A stretch of DNA of 64,000 bases from contig JAHBVJ010000014.1 of the NCBI GenBank assembly GCA_019637615.1, positions 1-64,000 of the forward strand, in the 5' to 3' direction. Made by a program: the position numbers and the translations under genes. Positions 25,689 through 33,145 of this stretch are shown here, piece after piece; position 1 is the first letter of the stretch, and every line of letters starts with the position of its first letter. The notes under the pieces were generated by a model. It worked only from the letters and a program-made list of their open reading frames with translations, did not search any database and was not told where the DNA came from. The DNA comes from Anaerolineae bacterium. Its GTDB lineage: Bacteria; Chloroflexota; Anaerolineae; Aggregatilineales; UBA2796.

Positions 25689-25823
25689 GGAATAGGCATC
25701 CTTTTCAGTTGAGGGCTTTTACACTACCACGAAACGTGGCGATGATCAGCAGGCGATTGGAAAATGTATCGAAGGCGTTGTTAATATCTCTTGAAGGGCA
25801 GTACGACACAAATTGTCCAGCAC

Positions 25824-25879
25824 TTGACAAGGTTGCGGTTGGATATATACTTGGCAAGGCAAATAGTTAAGCGCTTAAC
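25824..25879 (+). promoter_or_regulatory. Promoter and LacI-type operator for the regulator gene
   Basis: TTGACA (25824-25829) and TATACT (25846-25851) are separated by 16 bases, a near-consensus sigma-70 promoter with start near 25858. GTTAAGCGCTTAAC (25866-25879) is a perfect 14-bp palindrome centred on CG, typical of LacI-family operators, placed just after the start site where a bound repressor would block transcription. The LacI gene starts 36 bp further on, indicating autoregulation. Confidence 0.85.
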
Positions 25880-25914
25880 CAATAGATTTAGCTTTTCGTT
25901 ATTTAGGATGTGGC

Positions 25915-26958
25915 ATGACAACTTTAAAAGAAGTAGCCCAACGCGCCAATGTCTCGACGGCGACGGTCTCCAAAGTACTCTCTAACACGCCTTACGTCAG
26001 CGAGGAAACACGATTGCGGGTCTTGCAGGCGGTGGACGAGCTAGGATACATCCCGAATTTAGCCGCACGAGCGCTGTCCAAGGGACGCACGTACATTATC
26101 GCTGTCATCTTCCCCTACAATTACGACCATCTATTTGCCGATCCTCTCGTGCTGACCATGATCGAAGGCATCGAATCAGTTTGCACCGAACGTCACTATA
26201 ATATGCTGATCAGCACGCCGCGCATTCCTGTCAGCGAGTCCGAGCAGTACCAACGTTTGGTGCGCAGTGGTTATCTCGACGGCGTGATCGCGTTCGAAAC
26301 CATGCCGGATAAACCCGTGACCGAGATGCTGGCGGGATTTGGTTATCCGTGGGTCGCCATTGGCTATTATTCCGTGACGGGGCGCAATAATGTCTTGCAC
26401 CCCGATGATTTTGCGGGAGCTAAAGCGGTTGCGACACATTTGATCGGCTTGGGGCATCGACAGTTTGGTATCATCGGTGTCGAGGCCAATTCGCTTACTG
26501 CTGCAGAACGACGCATGGCAGGGTATCGATCCGCGTTCGAGGAGGCGGGTTTGCCGTTTGAGGCGATCCCGCAGGTAGTGGGAAACTTTTCCATCGAAAG
26601 CGGTTATCAAGCTGCTGAAGCACTGCTCTCGCTCACGCCGCGTTCGACAGCGCTGTTATGCCTGAACGACCGCATGGCGATGGGAGCTATCCAGCGTGCT
26701 CACAGTCTCGGACTCCACGTCCCCGCTGATCTCAGTGTGGCAGGCTTCGATGACATCCCCGGTGCGCAGTTTTTCAATCCGCCGATCACTACTGTCCGCC
26801 AACCTGCCCGCGAGATGGGCGTTAAGGCGGCACATATGCTGTTCGATCTGATGGAGGCGCAAAAGCAGCCACAGCGTCATTATCATCAGAGCTTTGCGCC
26901 CGTCGTTTTCCCCACCGAACTTATCGTCCGACAATCGACGGACCAACCTCGCACGTAA
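25915..26958 (+). CDS. LacI family transcriptional regulator
   Basis: A 347-residue repressor-type protein. The N-terminal helix-turn-helix TTLKEVAQRANVSTATVSKVL and hinge helix NLAARALSKGRTY are canonical, followed by a periplasmic-binding-protein-like effector domain (IIAVIFPYNY, DGVIAFE, AVATHLIGLGHRQFGIIGV, LSVAGFDDIPGAQFFNPPIT, TVRQPAREMGVKAAHML). The effector is probably a sugar or nucleoside but cannot be read from sequence. No transporter or catabolic operon lies next to it, so its regulon beyond its own promoter is unknown. A perfect LacI-type palindrome lies directly upstream. Confidence 0.95.
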   Translation: MTTLKEVAQRANVSTATVSKVLSNTPYVSEETRLRVLQAVDELGYIPNLAARALSKGRTYIIAVIFPYNYDHLFADPLVLTMIEGIESVCTERHYNMLISTPRIPVSESEQYQRLVRSGYLDGVIAFETMPDKPVTEMLAGFGYPWVAIGYYSVTGRNNVLHPDDFAGAKAVATHLIGLGHRQFGIIGVEANSLTAAERRMAGYRSAFEEAGLPFEAIPQVVGNFSIESGYQAAEALLSLTPRSTALLCLNDRMAMGAIQRAHSLGLHVPADLSVAGFDDIPGAQFFNPPITTVRQPAREMGVKAAHMLFDLMEAQKQPQRHYHQSFAPVVFPTELIVRQSTDQPRT

Positions 26959-27188
26959 GTGTTGTCCTTCTGGTAGCACCGTATTTATCATCAATTAATA
27001 AATTTACCATAGAGGCAAAGCAGTTTCTCAATGGATAAGGGCGAGGCCGCTGTATCACACGGAAAAACAGCTTCTTTACGATCTTGATAAGTGCGTTACT
27101 AAGTATGCTGATTTGTGATCATTTCGGAACAAGCAGACGCGCTGACCTAGATTAACATTCAGTTCAAGATGGCTGTTGATATTGGTAG

Positions 27189-27207
27189 GCGTTTGCTAAC
27201 GAAACGC
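27189..27207 (+). promoter_or_regulatory. Small hairpin in the leader before the 27222 gene
   Basis: GCGTTT (27189-27194) and AAACGC (27202-27207) form a 6-bp stem with a 7-base loop, immediately before the TGAGGT ribosome-binding site of the following gene. The rest of 26959-27188 shows no gene or clear promoter. Confidence 0.3.
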
Positions 27208-27221
27208 ACCTTGAGGTACAC

Positions 27222-27887
27222 ATGAACGAACGACTACTCTCCACTGACACACAAACACACGACCGTCCCTTCCCACTGCGGATGGCACGTTACGCAATCC
27301 AACAAGGGAGTGAACCTACCAGCGCTTTGGCCTCTCAATTGATCATTTTGCGCGCGATGGGGCATACCACGCTCACTATGGAAGACCTCAAGCGGGACTG
27401 GACGAACTCTAATTACGTGATCATGCCCATCGGCAGCTTGAACTTGGCGGGAGCACTGACACTCGATGCGGTACTACGTCAATATGGCGTGGAAACCGAA
27501 AGCTACAATCTGTTTGCGCAACGCAACGAAAATGATACCTTGCAGGAACCATTGACGTGGCTAATCGAGCGCGTTGAACGGCAGCGCGGCGTCGTAGTGC
27601 AGGTCGAAACGGAAGAACTGCCCACCTTGGCTGAGTTATATGGCGACGCGGAATCGTGGCCTGACGCTGCTTGTGCGCTGGTCATCTTGGGCATGATACG
27701 GGATGTGTCGGGTGTCATCCAGTCGTATTTGGTCATCGACCCATTATTAGGTGAACATATTCGTACACGCGGCCCGATTTCCGTGCCAGCCGCCGAGTTC
27801 GAAAGCGCGTGGTATGCGCGTGGCTGCATCGCAGTTGCCACCCTTGAACCTGCGCGTCGCTCCAAAACAACCATTCAACTTGCCTGA
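27222..27887 (+). CDS. Unknown protein with a possible C39-peptidase-like fold
   Basis: A 221-residue protein with no signal peptide and no family that I can name with confidence. The C-terminal half has a faint resemblance to C39-like papain-fold domains: GVVVQVETEELPTLAEL, then YLVIDPLLGEHIRTRG and FESAWYARGCIAVATL, which echo the DP...F..AW pattern of that fold. The N-terminal half lacks a catalytic Cys at the expected place, so it would be inactive if the fold is right. TGAGGT precedes the ATG. It is followed 14 bp downstream by another unknown gene and the two are likely co-transcribed. Confidence 0.6.
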   Translation: MNERLLSTDTQTHDRPFPLRMARYAIQQGSEPTSALASQLIILRAMGHTTLTMEDLKRDWTNSNYVIMPIGSLNLAGALTLDAVLRQYGVETESYNLFAQRNENDTLQEPLTWLIERVERQRGVVVQVETEELPTLAELYGDAESWPDAACALVILGMIRDVSGVIQSYLVIDPLLGEHIRTRGPISVPAAEFESAWYARGCIAVATLEPARRSKTTIQLA

Positions 27888-27901
27888 GAATAGAGGAAAT
27901 T

Positions 27902-28438
27902 GTGACTGTCTTTCAGGCCAATGACGTAAAGGCTTGGCTCGTTGCGCTCATCGCGCATCCACATCTCAATGGGCGCGTGCCGATTGAAGCGGGGGTATCC
28001 TTCCCCACCCTGAGTCTCGATGTTAGCGGTGACTTGCTGCTCGACGCGTTCCACTATATGGTGTTGCGCGATGTCAGCGGCAAACCGTCACGCTATGCCA
28101 CTTACAGCCGTGTCCAACTACGGGCCCGCGATCTAGCGTTGCTGCATTTCGAGACTTTTGACGAAACGGTGTTATTTCATGGGCTGTCGTTGGACGCGCC
28201 GTACACGACGCAAGCCACGGGATTCTACGAACTGCGCGAACGGTCTCAGCTCAAAAACGACCTGCACCAAATCTTCGCGCGGTTGGTGTCCACCTTCGTG
28301 ATCGGGCAACCCGCGGGCGAGAATGGAGCGCTGTTCTTGCGCCAGTACTCGCGCCTGTTGCCACCTTCCCTGATGGCTTATTATCGCGGGCTGAATCCTA
28401 GCTTCTTCGACTGGTTACGCGGATCAGTTGGGGCGTAA
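27902..28438 (+). CDS. Conserved-looking protein of unknown function
   Basis: A 178-residue soluble protein starting at GTG, with GAGG a few bases upstream. I recognise no domain. It has a run of alternating hydrophobic residues (SLDVSGDLLLDAFHYMVLRDV), a central beta-like region and a helical C-terminus ending LPPSLMAYYRGLNPSFFDWL. It sits directly after the 27222 gene and the two probably work together. It converges with the rhomboid gene 25 bp away. Confidence 0.6.
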   Translation: MTVFQANDVKAWLVALIAHPHLNGRVPIEAGVSFPTLSLDVSGDLLLDAFHYMVLRDVSGKPSRYATYSRVQLRARDLALLHFETFDETVLFHGLSLDAPYTTQATGFYELRERSQLKNDLHQIFARLVSTFVIGQPAGENGALFLRQYSRLLPPSLMAYYRGLNPSFFDWLRGSVGA

Positions 28439-28463
28439 CTGAGCACGCCCAACACGCTGATAG

Positions 28464-29207
28464 CTAGACGTGCCACACATTATCCGCGTTCGGCTGTTGA
28501 ATCGTGGGCGGCTGATACTGACCAAGCCGCCACAATACCATGATGATCACCCCCGCTACAAAGCCGCCAATATGCGCCCAGAACGCGACGCCACTCGTTT
28601 GCACGGCTTGCGGTGTCAGCGTCAACACGCCGTAGAATAGCTGCTGCACGAACCACCACCCGATCATGATGAACGCTGGCAGCACGAACGGCAGCGGCAG
28701 AATGAAGATCGGAATGATCACGCGGATGCCCCGCAACGGATAGCGGATCAGGTATGCGCCGAGCACGCCCGCAATCGCGCCGCTGGCACCCACCGACGGC
28801 GTTAGTTGTGCGCCGAAAAATGGTGCAACGGCGTAGACCTGCACCAGCCCCGCGATCACGCCGCTAGTTAGATAAAACGCCAGAAAACCGAGCGATCCGA
28901 ACGTTTCCTCGATGTCATCTCCGAACACCATCAGGAACAGCATATTGCCGATCAGGTGCAGCCATCCCGCGTGGATAAACTGTGACGAGATCAGCGTGAA
29001 AAACTCCGCGAACGCACCAGTCGCTGTGGGATGGCTGATCGCGGTGAGGAGGTTGGCAGGCACTACGCCCCACGTCCCGATGAAGCGCGTCAGTCCCCGT
29101 GACGAAAGCTGCAATTCGTACAAAAACACCAACACATTGAGTACGATCAGCGCCCATGTGACAATTGGCACACGACGGGTTTCGTGCCCGTCATCATATG
29201 GCAACAT
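28464..29207 (-). CDS. Rhomboid family intramembrane serine protease
   Basis: A 247-residue polytopic membrane protease that cleaves transmembrane substrates. About six helices are predicted. The catalytic Ser is in SVGASGAIAGVLGAY and the catalytic His in FWAHIGGFVAG; the family block SSQFIHAGWLHLIGNMLFL (HxxxN oxyanion region) is intact. The N-terminus MLPYDDGHETRRVPIVTWAL matches the many Chloroflexota and actinobacterial rhomboids that begin with PLRD-like sequence. No substrate is evident from the neighbours. Confidence 0.94.
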   Translation of the reverse strand: MLPYDDGHETRRVPIVTWALIVLNVLVFLYELQLSSRGLTRFIGTWGVVPANLLTAISHPTATGAFAEFFTLISSQFIHAGWLHLIGNMLFLMVFGDDIEETFGSLGFLAFYLTSGVIAGLVQVYAVAPFFGAQLTPSVGASGAIAGVLGAYLIRYPLRGIRVIIPIFILPLPFVLPAFIMIGWWFVQQLFYGVLTLTPQAVQTSGVAFWAHIGGFVAGVIIMVLWRLGQYQPPTIQQPNADNVWHV

Positions 29208-29392
29208 AACACCACTCCACTACCGATAAAAAATCATGATTGCTTGAAGATTAGACGCTAAATTGGCAATCGACCTTACACGTAAGCCTACGCCGTTCCG
29301 GTTAAGATTTGATGAATGAAAACTGGGGAAATCGGTAGACGGAGGGCGGCAAAACACCCTCCATAACTTAGCCAGACCTGAATTCTATCCGG

Positions 29393-30190
29393 TCACTTCG
29401 TGAGGGCTAACTTCTCGATCAACCATGCCGCGCGATCCGCCTTCGCTTCGGAGACATTCATGCTGTGGTCGGCAGCGTACCATTGGCGCTGCCTCGGTTC
29501 GTTGGCGGCGGCAAAGAAGATCGCTGTTCCCGTGCGCGAGATGTAAATGTCTTTTTCGGCAAACTGGAAGAACACACTGGCGTTTGTAACCCGATGGATA
29601 TAGTCCGTCAACTCCAGATCGGCGTTCTGGCGGATGTAGGCGGGCTTGGAGTCCGGCTGTGCGGCGAAAAACGCCCAATCATTGAGGCTCGGTGTCACGG
29701 CGATCAATACGTAGGTCACCGCGCGTGGATCGACGCCCGCCATGATGCTGCCGTACATCCCACCGTAATCGTGCCCAACGAAGCCAATGCGCGCAGTATC
29801 GACGTTCGGTTGCGCCATCAGCACGTCCATCGCGCGGCGCAACGTGATCACCTGCTCAATCGAGTTCCGATAGTCTTCAGCGGGGACACGATTTTCGTAC
29901 CAGCCCGCCTTCGACCACATGGCATCCACGAGCAGCGAGACGACTCCCTTCGGCGCGAGGGCAACGGCTTCATCGAGGAACTGCGTGCGATTGCTATGTT
30001 CCTCACCCAGCCAATGTACCCATAAGATGCCAGCGAAGGAACCCGCGCCCTGCGGCACGACGAGATAAGCGTTGATAGGCGCTTGTCCTTGCACGCCTAC
30101 GAAGCTCAGATCGCGGATCGTGACATCGCCACGCTGTTCGGTACCAACTTCTTTGATCATTAGATCAGCGGTGTTATCGTAGTTGAACAA
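29393..30190 (-). CDS. Alpha/beta hydrolase with Asp at the nucleophile position
   Basis: A dienelactone-hydrolase-shaped alpha/beta hydrolase of about 265 residues. The nucleophile elbow reads GFVGHDYGGMYG, with Asp where esterases have Ser or Cys; Asp with HDxGG is typical of epoxide hydrolases and haloalkane dehalogenases. The acid is probably Asp in FAEKDIYIS and the base His in AADHSMN. The TTG at 30190 is chosen because GAGAGG lies six bases upstream; a longer frame begins at a TTG at 30226. A promoter and operator-like array lie just upstream, shared with the divergent CGNR gene. Confidence 0.78.
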   Translation of the reverse strand: MFNYDNTADLMIKEVGTEQRGDVTIRDLSFVGVQGQAPINAYLVVPQGAGSFAGILWVHWLGEEHSNRTQFLDEAVALAPKGVVSLLVDAMWSKAGWYENRVPAEDYRNSIEQVITLRRAMDVLMAQPNVDTARIGFVGHDYGGMYGSIMAGVDPRAVTYVLIAVTPSLNDWAFFAAQPDSKPAYIRQNADLELTDYIHRVTNASVFFQFAEKDIYISRTGTAIFFAAANEPRQRQWYAADHSMNVSEAKADRAAWLIEKLALTK

Positions 30191-30229
30191 GGTGATCCTC
30201 TCTTGCGATATTGACGGGACGAGCAATAG

Positions 30230-30289
30230 CTAACCATCAAAAGTGATTTTATCGGTTAGAATCTATACCAAAATGAACTAACCTGTCAA
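30230..30289. promoter_or_regulatory. Minus-strand promoter overlapped by three evenly spaced half-sites
   Basis: On the minus strand TTGACA (30289-30284) and TATAGA (30267-30262) are separated by 16 bases and would drive the alpha/beta hydrolase gene. Three hexamers lie exactly 24 bp apart in alternating orientation: CTAACC (30230-30235), GGTTAG (30254-30259) and CTAACC (30278-30283). They fall in the transcribed leader, at the start site and in the -35/-10 spacer. They are good candidates for repressor binding, possibly by the divergently encoded CGNR protein. Confidence 0.6.
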
Positions 30290-30315
30290 GTGGAGTATGG
30301 TGGTTATATCTGTTG

Positions 30316-30948
30316 ATGAATGAAACTGAACCGAAGGCACAACTGAATCTGCTACTGGTCGGCGGGCGTGTCTGCCTCGATTTCTGCAATACGCTCGAAT
30401 ATCGCGAGTCAGATCGTCCGATTGAACTGCTGGCGAATGGTTACGACGCACTAATACGTTGGAGTCAGTACGTCAACGTGATCGATGATCGGCAAACCGT
30501 TGCGCTATTAGCGGTGGACTCCGATTCAGCGCCGATCCGTGCCGTGTTTGAGGACGCGATCCGGCTGCGAGAAGTGCTGTATCGGCTGTTCAAGGCCGTC
30601 GTCGACAGGACATTGCCCGCGCCTGCTGATCTCGCCGCGCTTAACGCCGCGATCCAACAGGCGCAAGCACATCGTGAACTGGTAGCGGATGAACATGGCG
30701 GCTTGCTGTGGCAGTGGCGCGATCAAGACACGCCGGATTTTATGCTGCATCCGCTTGCCCTATCCGCCGAGGACTTGTTGACTGCTGACACTGACGAACT
30801 TAATCGGCTCCGGCAGTGTCCGAGCTGTGGCTGGTTGTTCTTGGACGAAAGCCGCAACCGCAGCCGGACATGGTGTGACATGCGCTACTGCGGCAACCGC
30901 GCTAAAGCTAAACGCTTTCATCAGCGCCAAAAATCGGGCGGTGCGTAA
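30316..30948 (+). CDS. CGNR zinc-finger / ABATE-domain putative transcription regulator
   Basis: A 210-residue protein with the N-terminal ABATE domain (LVGGRVCLDFCNTLEYRE) and a C-terminal CGNR zinc finger: the cysteines of CPSCGWLFLD and WCDMRYCGNRAKAKRF make up the metal site and give the family its name. The family is thought to be stress-linked transcriptional regulators. The start is the ATG at 30316 (a TTG lies one codon earlier). The divergent alpha/beta hydrolase and the half-site array between the two suggest local regulation. It converges with the gene ending at 30954. Confidence 0.88.
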   Translation: MNETEPKAQLNLLLVGGRVCLDFCNTLEYRESDRPIELLANGYDALIRWSQYVNVIDDRQTVALLAVDSDSAPIRAVFEDAIRLREVLYRLFKAVVDRTLPAPADLAALNAAIQQAQAHRELVADEHGGLLWQWRDQDTPDFMLHPLALSAEDLLTADTDELNRLRQCPSCGWLFLDESRNRSRTWCDMRYCGNRAKAKRFHQRQKSGGA

Positions 30949-30953
30949 CGTGC

Positions 30954-32324
30954 CTAGCTGATGCGCTTCCACGTCCCTCCGACGAAGCGGAACATCACCA
31001 GTACCTGCTGATCGTTCAAGGTGGCTTGGATGATTGCTGTCATCACGTTGTTGGCATCAGGACTGATGGCGACGACCTGCACTTGTGGGGAGGGCATGGT
31101 CGGGTTGTTCAACCGCGCATTTTTCGCAGGCCGAGTAGCATCGTCGCCATCCCACAACCTCGAAAATTCATCGACACGACTTTCCGCCAGCAGCGTTTTC
31201 TCGACATCGAGGCGGTGTTGGAAGAACGAACGCCAATCGAGGCGCAGCGTCGGCAGTGATTGATTCAGCACCAAGCCGACCACGCTAATATCAGCGTCCC
31301 TCGTAAGTGCCCGCACCATCTGACCAATGCTGGCAGCGCCATAATTGTCCTTGAGGCTTTGGACGAAGCCATTCGCGTTGAGGTCAACCTGATTAGTAAA
31401 GTCCGCCGCCAGCCAGTTGATGATCGCCTGTTTTAGCCACGCCACATCAGACGTATCATCGAGTTCAAGCCCGTGCGTCGCTAGTGAGAACTGCCGATCT
31501 GCGATGGATAGCGCGATCTGGCTGGCAAGCGATTCCGACAGCACCACATCGGCACGTGTGCCATCGGCAGCAGCCAGCGGTGATACGACAATGAACGTCA
31601 AGCGTTTCGGCTCGGTGCTGACATCCCACCCCATCTGCTTGAGCGGATTAGAGATAATGTGAATGGTCAGTGGCGGCGCGTCCTTACAGTCGAGCAGAGC
31701 GCAGCCATCCGCCCACCAGCGATCAACCTGATCTGCCAGTTCCTTCGCAAAGGCTTGATCGAGCGTGTTGTACTGCACCGTGACCTGCGTGCCCATGATC
31801 TCGGCAGGATCGCCCCAGAAGGTGTAATCAGATGGCACATGACGCCAACCATCGGTGTAGCGCCAGTAGAACCAGACCAGATGATAGGGTGTGCCCTCGC
31901 GCACTTCCTCGATCACCACGCGTCCACGCTGACCGTCAATCGTCGCGTCCACAATATGTCCGACTAGCTCGACGGCACCGGCTTCTTTTTTCGTCTGATA
32001 ATCTTGGTAGCGCGCATCTTGAAGTTCGAGCCAATACCTATCCGCGCTGCGCTGCAAAGCCATGAAATCTGTGTAACTGCCGATCCGTAAAGCGCTGATT
32101 TCGGCATGCACAGTCTCGCTTAACGACTGCTTCAGCGCGTTATCCACCGTGTTCAGGCGGATCATCACGGCAGCGGCGAGTCCCCCGATGCCGAGCATCA
32201 CGCCCACGGTGAAGAAGATCAATTGTAAGCGCTGCCGATAGCGCTGCCGCCGTGCGGAGGGGTCTTCTCCCGACCGTTCATAGACGCGTTCGGCTTCAAT
32301 CTGCCAATCTAGCTTGATTCCCAC
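30954..32324 (-). CDS. Single-pass membrane-anchored protein of unknown function
   Basis: A 456-residue protein starting at GTG. A basic cytoplasmic N-terminus (SARRQRYRQRL) leads to one helix (LIFFTVGVMLGIGGLAAAVMI, about 34-54), leaving a large extracytoplasmic domain. The first part may be an NTF2- or lipocalin-like fold (YWLELQDARYQDYQ, HLVWFYWRYTDGWRHVP). The middle (TLDQAFAKELADQVDRWW, then ESLASQIALSI) resembles the surface MA-like regions of membrane-anchored proteins, but the expected HExxH motif is absent. No function assigned. It lies between the CGNR gene and birA, on the birA strand, 32 bp downstream of it. Confidence 0.7.
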   Translation of the reverse strand: MGIKLDWQIEAERVYERSGEDPSARRQRYRQRLQLIFFTVGVMLGIGGLAAAVMIRLNTVDNALKQSLSETVHAEISALRIGSYTDFMALQRSADRYWLELQDARYQDYQTKKEAGAVELVGHIVDATIDGQRGRVVIEEVREGTPYHLVWFYWRYTDGWRHVPSDYTFWGDPAEIMGTQVTVQYNTLDQAFAKELADQVDRWWADGCALLDCKDAPPLTIHIISNPLKQMGWDVSTEPKRLTFIVVSPLAAADGTRADVVLSESLASQIALSIADRQFSLATHGLELDDTSDVAWLKQAIINWLAADFTNQVDLNANGFVQSLKDNYGAASIGQMVRALTRDADISVVGLVLNQSLPTLRLDWRSFFQHRLDVEKTLLAESRVDEFSRLWDGDDATRPAKNARLNNPTMPSPQVQVVAISPDANNVMTAIIQATLNDQQVLVMFRFVGGTWKRIS

Positions 32325-32356
32325 AGTTTATTCCGATAAGTTCTGTTATCATCACA

Positions 32357-33145
32357 TTACTTCGCCAGCGTAACTTCACCAGCGACTACCCGCCTAATTG
32401 TACTGTCCGCGAGGCGTAGGAGCAGTGCGCCCGACTCATCCACGTCCACCGCTTCACCGCTGATCGCCCCACTCGCGCTGTGGGCGGTGACTTGCTCTCC
32501 CAACGTCACCAGCCGATTGCGCCACGCGTGCCACAACCCCGGCGCATGGAGCTGTGGTAACCATGCCTCGATGCGCACCAGCAGCGCCGCCAGCAGTTCC
32601 GCCCGATCAATCGGTTGCGAAGTCAACGGTTCAAGGCTGATAGCGGTAGTTTGCACAGGCGATCCCGCGAAATCGATCCGCACGTTCAGGCCGATGCCGA
32701 GAACGACGAATTCTGCCCGTTCGCCCAGCCAAACAGCTTCGGGCAAAATGCCGCATACTTTTTTGCCCGCCACCTGCACATCGTTAGGCCATTTTAGGCC
32801 GAGCGCATGAGCCTGTGGTGAGAGGCGGCTTTCAATCGTCTCAGCAACGCTCACCGCTGCCAGCATGGTCACGCGCGATAGGCTGGCGGCATCCACCACT
32901 GGACGCAGGATCACGCTCATCAACAGCGCCGTACCTGCTGGTGCGAACCATGCCCGCCCGAAGCGCCCGCGCCCGCCATGCTGCTCCTCTGCCAGCACAA
33001 CCGATCCCTCGGCTGCGCCGTTAGATGCCCATTCGCGCGCCAGATCGTTGGTGCTGCCGACTTCAGGGTATAGGCGGAATTGGCGCGATCCGAGTGCAGC
33101 GCGGAGGCGGTCATCGGTCAACAGATCGAGTTGGCTATTCGCCAT
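32357..33145 (-). CDS. birA: Biotin--[acetyl-CoA-carboxylase] ligase, class I
   Basis: Activates biotin to biotinyl-AMP and attaches it to the lysine of biotin carboxyl carrier protein. It is 262 residues from the ATG at 33145. The biotin/AMP loop GGRGRFGRAWFAP, the STNDLAREW segment, LKWPNDVQVAGKKVCGIL and FVVLGIGLNVRI are all present, with an SH3-like C-terminal domain. There is no N-terminal HTH, so it is a class I enzyme that does not repress biotin genes. The start overlaps the end of the ALDH16 gene by 11 bp, suggesting translational coupling. Confidence 0.93.
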   Translation of the reverse strand: MANSQLDLLTDDRLRAALGSRQFRLYPEVGSTNDLAREWASNGAAEGSVVLAEEQHGGRGRFGRAWFAPAGTALLMSVILRPVVDAASLSRVTMLAAVSVAETIESRLSPQAHALGLKWPNDVQVAGKKVCGILPEAVWLGERAEFVVLGIGLNVRIDFAGSPVQTTAISLEPLTSQPIDRAELLAALLVRIEAWLPQLHAPGLWHAWRNRLVTLGEQVTAHSASGAISGEAVDVDESGALLLRLADSTIRRVVAGEVTLAK

